Origin: Lacinutrix neustonica
Lineage (GTDB): Bacteria; Bacteroidota; Bacteroidia; Flavobacteriales; Flavobacteriaceae
Direction: 5' to 3'
DNA length: 64,000 nucleotides
Assembly: GCF_026625145.1 (NCBI RefSeq)
Contig: NZ_CP113088.1
Location: 930,001 to 994,000, forward strand
Below the pieces are notes generated by a model. That model was not told the DNA's origin. It searched no databases and was given only the letters and a program-made list of their open reading frames with translations. The first letter of the stretch is position 1. Every line of letters starts with the position of its first letter. Shown piece after piece: positions 18,155-28,584 of the stretch. A program made the translations under genes and the position numbers.

Positions 18155-18958
18155 ATGAAAAAAATTCTGCTAACATTGATATTCCTTGGTTTGATGACAA
18201 ATTTGTCAGCGCAAGAATGTGAATATGCAGAATATTATCAGTTAGTTGCGATAGCAAAAAAAGAATATTCCCAACAAAATTATAAAGAAGCAAGTAAAAA
18301 TTTCAAGCTTGCCTTTTCCAAAACTGACTTTCCTCTTGGACACGATTTGAGTTTTGCATTAGTAACTGCAAATAAAACGAATGACGATATGTGGGCTGGT
18401 TTTATTGCAGAAAAACTTGCTCAAGGTGGAGTTCCATTACGATATTTCGTGAAATATAAAAAAAAGAATTGGTATCAAAAATTCAACTATGAATTTGAAA
18501 ATTATTCCAATTATTATAGAGAAAACTTAAACTCTGAATTGCGGGAAAAATTAATCTCGTTATTGAATCGAGATAGTGAATTTAATAGTAAATATCACGA
18601 ATGGAGGACGAAAAAAATTGAAATGACATTGCAAGAATTGATTGATGGAGCTACCGCAATTCTAATGGAATTTCAAAATTTGACCGATAATTATGGATTC
18701 CAAAACGAACGACTAATTGGATACAACTATGTTCGTAGAAAGAATAATATTGAACCATATCCAATCGGCGTTTTGATAGTACATATTTACCAACGTGGTG
18801 TATTAATATTCAAAGACGACATTCAAGACATAATTTGTAAAGGTGGACTTCACCCAAATTACGGAGAAACACTAAAAGGAATTCGTGGATTTGGGGACAG
18901 CACAGGAATTGAACAAGAAATGAAAACAAGATATGCGAAATACAGAGGAACTGAATAA
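18155..18958 (+). CDS. Secreted protein with one TPR-like repeat (c19)
   Basis: ATG at 18155, only 11 bases after the cassette boundary. 267 residues with signal peptide MKKILLTLIFLGLMTNLSAQ. Residues 30-75 (YYQLVAIAKKEYSQQNYKEASKNFKLAFSK) look like a tetratricopeptide unit. The C-terminal part (IGVLIVHIYQRGVLIFKDDIQDIICKGGLHPNYGETLKG) is conserved-looking but not recognised. Probably periplasmic. Confidence 0.7.
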   Translation: MKKILLTLIFLGLMTNLSAQECEYAEYYQLVAIAKKEYSQQNYKEASKNFKLAFSKTDFPLGHDLSFALVTANKTNDDMWAGFIAEKLAQGGVPLRYFVKYKKKNWYQKFNYEFENYSNYYRENLNSELREKLISLLNRDSEFNSKYHEWRTKKIEMTLQELIDGATAILMEFQNLTDNYGFQNERLIGYNYVRRKNNIEPYPIGVLIVHIYQRGVLIFKDDIQDIICKGGLHPNYGETLKGIRGFGDSTGIEQEMKTRYAKYRGTE

Positions 18959-18966
18959 AATACGTT

Positions 18967-19099
18967 GCCTAACACCGTATAAAAAAAATTGCTAGTTTTA
19001 GCTAAACCAAAGTTAGTTGCTCGTTTGCCAGCTTCTGATTTTCCTTCGGAAAATCCTCGCACACAAACACGCAACTTTCCTTATACATCAACGTTGGCA
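18967..19099 (+). repeat. attC site 19 (c19/c20)
   Basis: R'' GCCTAAC at 18967 pairs with TTAGGC at the start of c19; R' GTTGGCA at 19093. Core as attC 17. Confidence 0.88.
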
Positions 19100-19116
19100 A
19101 CAATTAAAGAAAAACT

Positions 19117-19800
19117 ATGTACAAAGAAAAAACTGATAGAGAATTAATTGAACTTTTAGCAATTCATAAAAAGTTGACATTCCAATCTCAACTAAATTTA
19201 AAAGCGGAATTAAATCACCGAAATATTCAAGAGAATATCACAGATTTGGAAAACACTATTAGTGAAAAAATTTCTGAAATTGAAAATCTTGATTATTTAA
19301 AAAATCTTGGTTTTAAAGCCGACAAATTCGGCAACTCAATTAAAGTTACCCGAACTGACAAAGCTGTTTTAGTGGATATTGTTGCGATTGTTTTGGGAAC
19401 AATATTTTGTTTAATTGGATTTTTCGGAATTTTAGGTCTGATTGGTTCATTTTCAAGCGAAGGTGAATTCAGTATATTTTCCCTAATCACAGAAATCGGA
19501 ATGATAGCAATCGGAATTTTAGGAGTTAAGTTTTTAAGTGGAATTAAGCGCTTAATTGACTATGCAGGTTTTGAATTGCTAAATAATAACGGAACAATAA
19601 CTCTGAAAAAAAGATTTGATACAAAACTTGTGGAAATACAGAAAAACGAATCTTTACTTGAGTTAAAAGAACAATCGGAATTAATGACTTTAAAATTGGA
19701 AAATGACGATATTTTAAGTGCAAATACGAATAATATTATTCAGAAAATGACAATATCTGAATTAACAAAAAGATTAAAAACTGTTGCCAACAACGTATAA
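19117..19800 (+). CDS. Unknown membrane protein with coiled-coil ends (c20)
   Basis: 227 residues. Helical N-terminus (ELIELLAIHKKLTFQSQLNLKAEL), two membrane segments (about 89-112 and 124-143: AIVLGTIFCLIGFFGILGLI; IGMIAIGILGVKFLSGI) and a helical tail. The last codons read through R'' and stop at 19800 (VANNV). It resembles other Bacteroidota cassette membrane proteins, but no family is known to me. Confidence 0.68.
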   Translation: MYKEKTDRELIELLAIHKKLTFQSQLNLKAELNHRNIQENITDLENTISEKISEIENLDYLKNLGFKADKFGNSIKVTRTDKAVLVDIVAIVLGTIFCLIGFFGILGLIGSFSSEGEFSIFSLITEIGMIAIGILGVKFLSGIKRLIDYAGFELLNNNGTITLKKRFDTKLVEIQKNESLLELKEQSELMTLKLENDDILSANTNNIIQKMTISELTKRLKTVANNV

Positions 19801-19915
19801 AATTAATGGCTAGTTCTCGCCTACTTACGAAAATCCTCGCGGATTTTCTATCTAGTAATTATTTGCTAAATTAGGTGCTTAAACACGCCACTAATCTTAT
19901 ACAATCACGTTACCA
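19785..19915 (+). repeat. attC site 20 (c20/c21)
   Basis: R'' TGCCAAC at 19785, R' GTTACCA at 19909. Core hairpin GAAAATCC-TCGC-GGATTTTC. Confidence 0.88.
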
Positions 19916-20349
19916 ACCATGCCACTCGGCTCTAAAAAAAATACTCCTTAAACGATCTCTAAGGATAAAAACTACTAAAGTTAGCAGTCAAAAATTTACA
20001 ATAACTTTCTCAGCAAATAAGAGCGCAACTCTTAATTCGGGCAATACTCACTCCTACTCTTTTCTAAAAACGGATTTAACTCTGGCTCAACTCATATGGC
20101 GGACTGATTAGCATTACGGCTTATCAAATACCAAAATCTGATTTCGGACTGACAAAAGCAATGCGCAATCTTTGCGGCGGATTGATATACGAAACGGCTA
20201 ACTGGGTAAATTAAAAGAACGGTTGGTAACAATGTGTAAAATAAATACTACTTTTATGGCTTAACCCAAAGGCAGTTCGTGTTAGCTTGCTTCGGATTTT
20301 CCTACGGAAAATCCCCGCACACTAACCCGTACTTACCTTACACGAACCG
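19910..20349 (+). repeat. ORF-less cassette, family B copy 3 (c21)
   Basis: 440 bases, almost identical to the copy at 5000. The 78-codon frame overlapping it starts in the previous attC and is broken in other copies, so it is not called a gene. Confidence 0.8.
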
Positions 20350-20355
20350 TTGGCA
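20224..20355 (+). repeat. attC site 21 (c21/c22)
   Basis: R'' TGGTAAC at 20224, R' GTTGGCA at 20349; core as attC 6. Confidence 0.88.
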
Positions 20356-20368
20356 ACAATTTGAGAAA

Positions 20369-21191
20369 ATGACGAAATACATTCAAATTTTAATAATCCT
20401 ATTGACATTATCTGCTTGCGGACAAAATGCAACTGAAATGAAAACACCTGAAAATGCGAATGAAATGTTTACAGAATTCATTGCAAAGAAAAAGTTCATA
20501 AAACAACCCTATCCGAATTACTATCCTGGAATTGCAGACGAAAAAATGCGACCAATTTTCACGGAAAAAATAAACCAAGTTGCGACTGATTTTAAAACTG
20601 TTTCCGAATCTGAAAACCCAACTGATATAAAATATCAAGAAAAAATCAGAATTGGACTTTCAAGGTTTGCAGACATTTATCTCGGAATTAGATACCGAAG
20701 ACAGGGAAAGAGTTTGTATGTATTTTGAGGAATTAATGGATATTGTCGGACTGAAAAGCTCGAATGGTCAACTCAATAAGTTTATGTACGGTTTTGACCC
20801 AATGGAAAAGCCTAAAGAAAAAAAATGGACTGATTCGCACGGAAACATCTTTATCGAAAAAGGAACTGAAGTTTCAATAATTCCAGCAAAATACAATAAA
20901 ACAGGTACAAAATATAAAGTATTTCTTTACAACGAAACGAATGAAAATATTGGAATTATAGAAGACTTAATTATAAAACCGAGAGAATTTAAAGTATTTA
21001 ATGTTTCAGACACAGATACTCTTAAATTAGATAATGGAGTTAAGTTTACGTTCGGAGAAACCTATGGACTTGAAGTTGAGGACAAAAAATCGCAAGTTAG
21101 TGGACTTGGAGGAAAATATTTGACTGATTATGGCGTACCGAATGAAATTGACTTTGCTTTTGTTATAGTTCCAGTCGGAAAAGGAGATTAA
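20369..21191 (+). pseudogene. DUF4844-like lipoprotein, frame broken at TCTCGG (c22)
   Basis: ATG at 20369 begins a lipoprotein signal (MTKYIQILIILLTLSACGQ, lipobox LSAC). Residues 30-150 fit the DUF4844 pattern: KKKFIKQPYPNYYPGIADEKMRPIFTEKI and TEDRERVCMYFEELMDIVGLKSSNG (two runs). A second, beta-rich domain fills the C-terminal half. The frame breaks at TCTCGG 20680; TCTGG restores RFADIYLELDTEDRERV and one protein of about 273 residues. Outer-membrane or periplasmic; function unknown. Confidence 0.72.
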
Positions 21192-21204
21192 AAATAAAAA
21201 CTGT

Positions 21205-21336
21205 TGCCAACACCGTATATAATTTATTGCTAGTTATAGCCTACTTACGAAAATCCTCGCGGATTTTCTATTCGGTTTGTATTTGCTAAATTAGGTGCTT
21301 AAAACACGCAACAAACCATATACAATCACGTTAGCT
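21205..21336 (+). repeat. attC site 22 (c22/c23)
   Basis: R'' TGCCAAC at 21205, R' GTTAGCT at 21330. Core hairpin GAAAATCC-TCGC-GGATTTTC. Confidence 0.88.
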
Positions 21337-21344
21337 TGCATTTA

Positions 21345-22658
21345 GGTACGTTAAAGGCACATAGTTTACAAAGTTAAAGGCACATAGTTTACACTTTTTT
21401 AGGTTGTAATTTGAGATCAAAATCAAATTATCATGCCTTGGAAAGAAACAACAACTATGGAACAAAAAATTGAATTTATCTGTGAATGGCGTACAGGAAA
21501 ATATACCATAACAGAATTGTGCAAAAACTTTGAAATCTCTAGACCAACAGCTTATAAGTTAATTAGTAGATTCGAAAATGAAGGTTTTGAAGGCTTAAAA
21601 AGACTATCTAAAGCCCCCATTAATCATCCTAATGCTACAGGCGAAAATATCGTTGAAAGCATTTTAAAGTTAAAGGCAAAACACAAGCTCACGGGGTGCT
21701 AAAAAAATCAGAGAATTGTTGTTTAAAGAGTTTACTATCGACCAAGTACCCTCTATCGTTACTGTTCATAATATACTCAAGAAAAACGGTTTAGTTTGTC
21801 CTCAAAAACGAATGAGAAGAGTCAAGCCAGTCTTCCCTATTTTCGATCCAAAAGCATGTAATGAAGTGTGGAGCGCAGACTACAAAGGGAAATTTCTAAT
21901 GGGTAATAAAATCTATTGTCATCCTCTAACCATTGCAGACTCTAAAAGCCGTTTTTTGTTTACTGCTAAAGGGCATTATAAAGAAAATTTAAAGTCTGCT
22001 AAAGCTGAGTTTACAAGGGTTTTTAGAACTTATGGCATACCTAAACAAATCCACACAGACAATGGGAGTCCCTTTGGTTCTGTGAGAGCTATTCAACGCT
22101 ATACAAGACTCTCGTATTGGTTTATTGAACTTGGAATTGCTCCTGTGTTTTCTGATCCTGCACACCCGCAACAAAACGGCAGGCATGAACGCATGCATCG
22201 TGATTTAAAGGCTGCTTGTGCAAAACCCTCAGCCTTTGATTTAAAAGCGCAACAAAGACGTTTAAATCACTTTGTAAAGGAATATAATAACATAAGACCA
22301 CATGAAGCTTTAGATATGAAAACACCAGCTGATGTCCATGATTTTTCTACCGAGACCATTCCCAGAAAGAATCCCTAATTTTGACTATGATTCTAAATAC
22401 AAAGTGCTTAAGGTTACAAAGAATGGTTCTATCAGATGGAAGTCCTATTACTGGGTATATGTAACTGCTGCTTTAATGGATAAATATGTCGCTATTGAAG
22501 ATATTGGAAATGGAATTTGGAAAGTATTTTATAGAAATGTACTTTTAGGTTTCTTTGATGAGAGACATCTGAGAAATAAACAACAATCAACAAGGTTAGA
22601 AACTAATTTAGTGTAAAGTCTAATCTTTAACTTGTGTAAAGGATGTCCCTTAACGAAC
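21345..22658 (+). mobile_element. IS481-family insertion sequence
   Basis: Imperfect terminal inverted repeats: left from 21345 (CGTTAAAGGCACATAGTTTACA), right ending at 22658 and read on the opposite strand as CGTTAAGGGACATCCTTTAC. Each end has a second copy of the repeat in tandem. Flanked by a 5-base direct repeat ATTTA (21340-21344 and 22659-22663). It sits between R' of attC 22 and the rhomboid gene, 14 bases inside the cassette. Confidence 0.85.
21433..22616 (+). pseudogene. IS481-family DDE transposase, two frame lesions
   Basis: N-terminal helix-turn-helix (YTITELCKNFEISRPTAYKLISRF), then an rve integrase core: aspartate in EVWSADYKGKF, aspartate in QIHTDNGSPF, and glutamate within QQNGRHERMHRDLK, followed by EYNNIRPHEALDMKTP. 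The frame is lost at 21689 (TCACGG) and 22350 (CCGAGA). TCAGG and CCAGA restore HKLRGAKKIRELL and DFSTRPFPERIPNFDY, giving about 394 residues, the normal IS481 length. It is therefore probably intact in the cell. Confidence 0.88.
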
Positions 22659-22679
22659 ATTTAAAACGAACATTGAGAA

Positions 22680-24218
22680 TTGAACAATACTAAGACAAAA
22701 CTTAAAGAAGTATATATTCCATTTTTAATAGTTTCGATAGGAACTATTCTTTTTTACAACCTTTTTCGTTGGACTTTAGATATTAAACTAGGTATTTTAC
22801 CTTTAAAGGAAAACTTGTTGAATTTTTGGATTCCTTTCGCTCTTCCCTGGATTCCAATACTCATTTGGTTACGAAGAAGGATTCGAATTTTAAATGTAAG
22901 GGGTAAAAGAGATAATGGATATTTTGGATATCAATTTGCTATGGCAGCAGCAATAGCTGTACCAATAATTATAAGTCAAAACTACATTGAGAAAAGTTCT
23001 TTTAACTTGAACGAAATATCATCAATCTTAAAAGTAAAAGAATTAAAAAAGGAAAAATATTTCAAAATAGCTTCATTTGATATTGACCAAAACTCAAGTC
23101 TTCCTTATGTAACTGCGAGAACTTCGGGCGAAATAATGATAATTTGAACTTTTACTTATATCTCGCTTGTCCTTTCGAAAATACAAGTTCAATTTGGTAT
23201 GGAGTTGAATATAATAAGAATGTAAGCAATAGAATTAATGAACAAAGGAAAAATTCAGAGTATAGAACTTTCATAAACAAATCAGAGAAAGAATTTAAAA
23301 CCTATGATTTTCAAGATGTAGAATATTTTGAACGACTTGGATATTCAGACGACAGAGACGGATTTATAGAGGCAATCAAAGAAAAAAAACCTAATATAAA
23401 CGAAAAGAAACAAATAATACTTGTACCTAAAAAAGATGTTTTTGAAAAAAGACTTGGCAATTCGTTCCCTTGGATTTTCGGCTCTTTTGGAATTGGAGCT
23501 TTTATACTTCTAGCAATGGTATTAATACCAAAAATTGACGAAAAGGAGTTAAACGATTTTAAAAAGAATAAACCATTAAAAGAAGATGATTTAAAAGATA
23601 TGATAGGCTTTTTAAATCCAATGGGTGAAAATAAAGCCACAGCAATTTTATTGCTTCTAAATATCATTGTTTTCCTAATTATGACATTTGACGGACTAAA
23701 TATAGTTTCACCTACGCCAAAAGAATTGCTCGAAATTGGAGGAAATCGACGATTTGAAGTTATGAATGGAGAATATTGGAGATTATTTTCTTCTATGTTT
23801 ATTCACGGTGGACTTTTACACTTGTTTATGAACTTAATCGGACTTGGACTTGGTAGCAGTTTATTGGAAAAGGTTCTTGGCTCTGTAAAACTAATAATTA
23901 TCTACATTGTTTGCGGAATACTTGCAAGTTTAGCGAGTATTTATTGGCACGAGAATACAGTTAGTGTTGGAGCGTCTCGGTGCTATTTTCGGGCTTTATG
24001 GACTAATTTTAGCCTTTACAGTTTTTAAGATTTATCCCAACTATATGCGTGGAATGACTTGGATGCTATTAGGATTTTATGCTGGAGTAAGTTTATTATT
24101 CGGATTTTTAGGCGGAATTGACAATGCTGCTCATTTTGGAGGACTGATAAGTGGCTTTATTATTGGAGGAATATTGATTTTAATTAATACGGAACAACTG
24201 AAAAAAAACGCAAGCTAA
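22680..24218 (+). pseudogene. Rhomboid-family intramembrane serine protease, two frame lesions (c23)
   Basis: TTG start at 22680. N-terminal region with two membrane segments, a soluble middle (residues 155-260), then an S54 rhomboid domain: EYWRLFSSMFIHGGLLHLFMNLIGLGLGSSLLEK (catalytic-loop His and Asn region), SVGASGAIFG with the serine nucleophile, and DNAAHFGGLISGF with the catalytic histidine. The frame breaks at 23124 (TTCGGG) and within the GASG motif at 23975 (TCTCGG). TCTGG at both restores about 512 residues. The stop lies in R''. The IS481 copy separates the gene from its attC. Confidence 0.85.
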
Positions 24219-24344
24219 CACCGTATAAAATTAATTGCAAGTTCGAGTTTGCTTACGAAAATCCTCGCGGGTTTTCTATCCAGTTTGTATTTGCTAAATT
24301 AGGTGCTTAAAACACGCAACTAATCTTATACATCAACGTTGGCA
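24213..24344 (+). repeat. attC site 23 (c23/c24)
   Basis: R'' AGCTAAC at 24213 pairs with TTAGCTTGC at 21331, showing the IS481 lies inside one cassette; R' GTTGGCA at 24338. Confidence 0.9.
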
Positions 24345-24371
24345 ACAAGCAAAATCAACTAACCCTAAAGA

Positions 24372-25497
24372 ATGAACAATCATCGAACGGAATTTTTATC
24401 GAGTATATTAAATAATAAAAAGAATCTCGCTGAACTAGTTGCAGCAGCCATCGTCATAGGACTAGGAATAAGTTTTATTGCTTCTAGTATATTTGAATAT
24501 TTCGACTTCAAATATAAAAATCTAATATTTCTCATAATAGGTTCTATACTTACACTGATTGGATTTATTTTTTATCTCAATAAGTTTTTTGGAAGAAAAA
24601 AATTCTCAAAAAAAATTGAAGGATTTTTCATTTTAGATAAAAAAGAAAAGAAAGTTATAGATATTGACAATTATGATTATGCAAACAAATTAGCTAGTAA
24701 TTTAAAATATGCTTTTAAAGAAGACAAAGCATTAAAAAAGACTTGGAATAAAGTTGACTTTGAAAATGTCTTTAAAAAAGGAATGAAGTTTCTTGAAATT
24801 ATCAATGAAGCGTCAGAATATTATTTACTAGAAAAATTATCCAGCCATTTATCTGTTTATTTTAATAACTCAAAATTTGACAAAGATGAACTCGTTGAAT
24901 ATGAAAGAAATGACATTCCGAGACGTTCTTCTTAACAACAGATTTTTAGAACTGTTCTCAAAACCAATGGAACAAAGAGAATCGTTTATATCAGACGATG
25001 AAATAGATGGAGTTTTTGAGATAAAGAAAAAAGGAAAGAAAAAGTCTGCTGGTAAAATTGTTTCAAGCTTTAAGAACGGAGTAATGTTTAGTCACTTTGA
25101 TTTAAAATTACCAAAGAACAGTAAATTAAAGAGAAACTCTGACAATTCTATTTCTCTAATTACTGAAAGGTTTACAATTAATCTTAAAACAATAATTAGC
25201 GGAATAAACACATATATTCCTTGGGAATATAGAAAATACTATCTTGGGTCAGAATATAACAATGACCAACCTGCATTTATAGCAACATACGAAATTGAAA
25301 TTCATTTTCATTTAAGTTCTTTATTCAAAACGAATAGTTGGCAATATTATGAATGGGTTGATTCTTTTATAAATCAAATTGAGGCTGATATTTCAGAAGA
25401 GTATTATTTTAACAAAAAAATTGAATGGGATAAAACATATCCAATAATTAAAATGTTAAAAGAAAATAAAACTGAAATAAAAAAAGATAAAAAGTAA
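24372..25497 (+). pseudogene. Unknown membrane-anchored protein, frame broken at CCGAGA (c24)
   Basis: Two membrane helices near the N-terminus (about 19-41 and 51-70: AELVAAAIVIGLGISFIASS; LIFLIIGSILTLIGFIFYL), then a long soluble lysine-rich region. The first frame ends at 24935. CCAGA in place of CCGAGA at 24918 gives ERNDIPDVLLNNRFLELFSK and one protein of about 375 residues. The C-terminal half has mixed beta and alpha sequence (IYISEYEIEIHFHLSS-like). No family recognised. Confidence 0.65.
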
Positions 25498-25506
25498 AAT
25501 GCCAGT

Positions 25507-25636
25507 TGCCAACACCGTGTATAATTAATGGCTGGTTCTCGCTTACTTACGAAAATCCTCGCGGATTTTCTATCCGGTTTTTATTTGTTAAATTAGGTGC
25601 TTAAACACGCCACTAATCAACACAATCACGTTAGCC
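25507..25636 (+). repeat. attC site 24 (c24/c25)
   Basis: R'' TGCCAAC at 25507, R' GTTAGCC at 25630; GAAAATCC-TCGC-GGATTTTC hairpin. Confidence 0.88.
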
Positions 25637-26098
25637 CACATGCCCACTCGGCGCGAAAAAAAATTCTAAAGTTGCTTAAAAGTAAAAAAACAACGCTTCT
25701 CACCTACTTACTCAACCTATTTCGGATAAAAGCACAACGCGACACTGTTGCGTCGGACTGATCTACGTTGCGGTAAAACTAGTTGTAAAAAGCTGATGAC
25801 GCTCTAAATTTATTACTCAACCGTATTCTGACTTAAACAACGCGAAACTATTACGGCGGATTGCTATTAAAAACGGCATATCTTAACCTTCAAAATATAA
25901 TATCAATAGCTATCTGTAAAACAATACTTTGCGAAACTGGAGTTCCAACTGTGATGAAATAAAATAACGTGGGCTAACACGGTGTATAAAAAATTGCTAT
26001 TTTGGGCTAGCACAATGGTAGTTGCTTGTTTGCTTGCTTCTGATTTTCCTACGGAAAATCCCCGCATACAAACTACGCAACTTATCATACACGAACCG
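25631..26098 (+). repeat. ORF-less cassette, family A copy 3 (c25)
   Basis: 468 bases, starting TTAGCCCACATG with a one-base variant of the shared octamer context (CACTCGGCGCG). First of a second A-B-A block matching 4536-5901. Confidence 0.8.
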
Positions 26099-26104
26099 TT
26101 ACCA
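25972..26104 (+). repeat. attC site 25 (c25/c26)
   Basis: R'' GGCTAAC at 25972, R' GTTACCA at 26098; core as attC 5. Confidence 0.88.
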
Positions 26105-26540
26105 ACCATGCCACTCGGCTCTAAAAAAAAACACTTCTTAAACAATCTCTAAGGATAAAAACCACTAAAGTTACCGGATAAAATTTTACAATAACATTCT
26201 CGGCAAATAAGAGTGTAAATCTTACGTCGGACAAACCTCACTCCTACGCTATAATAAAAACGGATTTAAGCCTGGCGCAACTCTTAAGGCGGACTGGTTT
26301 AAATTACGGCTAATCAAATACATAAAAACTGATTTCGGACTGACAAAAGCAATACGCAATCTTTGCGGCGGATTGATATAAGAAACGGCTAACTGGGTAA
26401 ATTAAAATAACGGTTGGTAACAATGTGTAAAATAAATACTACTTTTATGGCTTAACCTAAAGGTTGTTCGTGTTAGCTTGCTTCGGATTTTCCTACGGAA
26501 AATCCCCGCACACTAACCCGTACTTACCTTACACGAACCG
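26099..26540 (+). repeat. ORF-less cassette, family B copy 4 (c26)
   Basis: 442 bases, closest to the copy at 14644. No credible ORF. Confidence 0.8.
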
Positions 26541-26546
26541 TTAGCC
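26415..26546 (+). repeat. attC site 26 (c26/c27)
   Basis: R'' TGGTAAC at 26415, R' GTTAGCC at 26540; core as attC 6. Confidence 0.88.
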
Positions 26547-27018
26547 CACATGCCCACTCGGCTCGAAAAAAAATCCTAAAGTTGCTTAAAAGTGGTTTAA
26601 AAGTGAAAAACAACGCTTCTCACCTTCTTACTCAACCGATTTCGGATAATAGCACTACGCGCCACTGTTGCGACGGACACTTTTACGTTGCGGCAAAGAT
26701 AGATGTAAAAAGCTGATGCCGCTCTAAGTTTATTACTCAACCGTATTCTGACTTAAACAACACGAAACTATTACGGCGGATTGCTATTAAAAGCGGCATA
26801 TCTTAACCTTCAAAATATAAAATCAATAGCTATCTGTAAAACAATACTTTGCGAAACTGGAAATCCAACTGTTATGAAATAAAATAACGTGGGCTAACAC
26901 GGTGTATAAAAAATTGCTATTTTGGGCTAGCACAATGGTAGTTGCTTGTTTGCTTGCGTCTGATTTTCCTACGGAAAATCCCCGCACTCAAACTACGCAA
27001 CTTATCATACACGAACCG
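26541..27018 (+). repeat. ORF-less cassette, family A copy 4 (c27)
   Basis: 478 bases, closely similar to the copy at 25631 in its right half. No credible ORF. Confidence 0.8.
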
Positions 27019-27024
27019 TTGGCA
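26892..27024 (+). repeat. attC site 27 (c27/c28)
   Basis: R'' GGCTAAC at 26892, R' GTTGGCA at 27018; core as attC 5. Confidence 0.88.
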
Positions 27025-27049
27025 AACATTTATACGAAACGAAAACTGA

Positions 27050-27843
27050 ATGGGAATATTTGACAAACTTTTTGGAACGAAAAAGAAAGTTTCCGAAACT
27101 AATGAAAATCCTGATAACACGAAATTGATTAGGTTATTGGAAAAATATGGCAAAAACAGAACTCAAGAGAATTACAGAAAAGCAATAGAGGAAATAATGT
27201 ATGGGAACTCTATGTTAGTATTGTCATCTATAAATGGTGGAGCACCGAAAAACGATTGGGAAACTTTGGAAAAGGGTTCGACATTAAAACTTACTTCTGT
27301 TTTCGACCAAGACGGACTAAAAGTTCGGGAGCTTTTACATCATCAGAAAATCTTGTGAAATGGACTGGAAAAGTTACCGAATATACGGCAATGAAAGGAA
27401 AAGATGTCGTTGACTTTTGTCAAGCAAACGGAATTGACAGAGTTGTTATAGATTCAGATATGCCAACAATGTTTGTGCTTGAACGAAACAGAGAAAATAT
27501 TCAAACGGAAACAATTCAAGAAGAAACGCAAGTTACAGTAGGAACACCAATGAAACCGATTTCAGAAAAATTATTGAAAAAATTTCAAAGTAATTTTTCA
27601 AAAGTAAGTGTCATAAATGAAGTATATCATTATGCAATGGTTAGAAACAATGAAAACATTTTAATGCTTGGGTTTGTGCTTGACACTTATTCTGACAATT
27701 CAAGAGCAGCTTGTATTGGAACAATTCAAAATTCAATGAAGGGAGAAAAATTGGACCTGCCTCTTGAAATGTTTATGTTGAATGACGAAGGTTGGTTACA
27801 AACCGTAAAAGGAATTGAAAACTCATTGATTTACAAAAAATAA
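27050..27843 (+). pseudogene. SseB-domain protein, frame broken at a shortened CTGG (c28)
   Basis: Starts MGIFDKLFGTKKK, then an SseB N-terminal-like domain (ENYRKAIEEIMYGNSMLVL; LGAFTSSENLVKW; MKGKDVVDFCQANGIDRVVIDSD) and an SseB C-terminal-like domain (VGTPMKPISEKLLKKF; MLGFVLDTYSDNSRAACIG; LDLPLEMFMLNDEGWLQ). The frame is lost at GTTCGGGAG (27325); one T (CTGGG) restores one protein of about 264 residues. SseB proteins are linked to serine sensitivity in E. coli; the role here is unknown. Confidence 0.78.
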
Positions 27844-27851
27844 AAACGATT

Positions 27852-27982
27852 TGCCAACAATGGCTATAAGTAATTGTGTAGAGGGTTAAGCATTTGAAAA
27901 AGACTACAAATAATCAATAACTTCCCTATCTGAAAAAAAGATTACAAAACACCACAACTACTCATAGCCTACACCGTTGTGT
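27852..27982 (+). repeat. attC site 28 (c28/c29), divergent core
   Basis: R'' TGCCAAC at 27852, R' GTTGTGT at 27976. The core lacks the usual GGAAAATCC hairpin. Confidence 0.82.
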
Positions 27983-28035
27983 GCAATTTGGCTACGTTAC
28001 CAAGATTTGGTATCTTTGAGTAAATTATAGTCAAA

Positions 28036-28277
28036 ATGGGAAAAAACACATCAATATCACTAGGAAATCATTTTGAGGATTTTATACGAGAAGAAGTAAA
28101 TTCGGAAGATATGGTTCGGTTAGCGAAGTTATCCGTTCAGCATTACGTTTATTAGAACGTGAAGAAAAAAAGGAAAGAGAACTGATTAAAGCTCTTGAAG
28201 TTGGAGAAAATAGCGGATTTGTTGAAAATTTTGACCCAAAACAAAATCTGGCTGAGTTACATCGCCAAAACTTATGA
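28036..28277 (+). pseudogene. parD: ParD/CC2985-family antitoxin, frame broken (c29, gene 1)
   Basis: ATG at 28036. Ribbon-helix-helix antitoxin: [41 protein letters not shown] (one run), with the hallmark [18 protein letters not shown], then an acidic toxin-binding tail (GENSGFVENFDPKQNLAELHRQNL). The frame is lost at TTCGGA (28102); TCTGG restores it. The TGA overlaps the toxin ATG (ATGA). ParD neutralises ParE and represses its own promoter. No separate promoter palindrome was identified. Confidence 0.88.
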
Positions 28278-28576
28278 GTAAAAACAAATATCGAATAAGT
28301 AAACAAGCGATAGATGATTTAAATGACATTTGGGTTTATACTTTCCACAAATGGTCTAAAGAGCAAGCCGACAGATATTATGCCCTAATAATTGGAGAGA
28401 TTGAATTTATAGCGGATAATTATCTGACTGGAAAATCCGCAGAACAAACTCGAAAAAACTATCGAGTAACGAAAATTAAATCGCATCTGATTTTTTACAG
28501 AAAAGTCGAAAATGAAATTGTTGAAATCGTTAGGATTTTACATCAGAGAATGGATATTAAAAAACGACTGAAATAA
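28274..28576 (+). CDS. parE: ParE/RelE-family toxin (c29, gene 2)
   Basis: 100 residues with the ParE plasmid-stabilisation fold: YRISKQAIDDLNDIWVYTFHKWSKEQADRYYALI, then KNYRVTKIKSHLIFYRKVENEIVEIVRILHQRMD with the conserved IvRILHqRMD end. ParE toxins usually inhibit DNA gyrase. Overlap with parD by ATGA is typical. Toxin-antitoxin cassettes are known to stabilise large cassette arrays. Confidence 0.93.
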   Translation: MSKNKYRISKQAIDDLNDIWVYTFHKWSKEQADRYYALIIGEIEFIADNYLTGKSAEQTRKNYRVTKIKSHLIFYRKVENEIVEIVRILHQRMDIKKRLK

Positions 28577-28584
28577 AAAACTGC

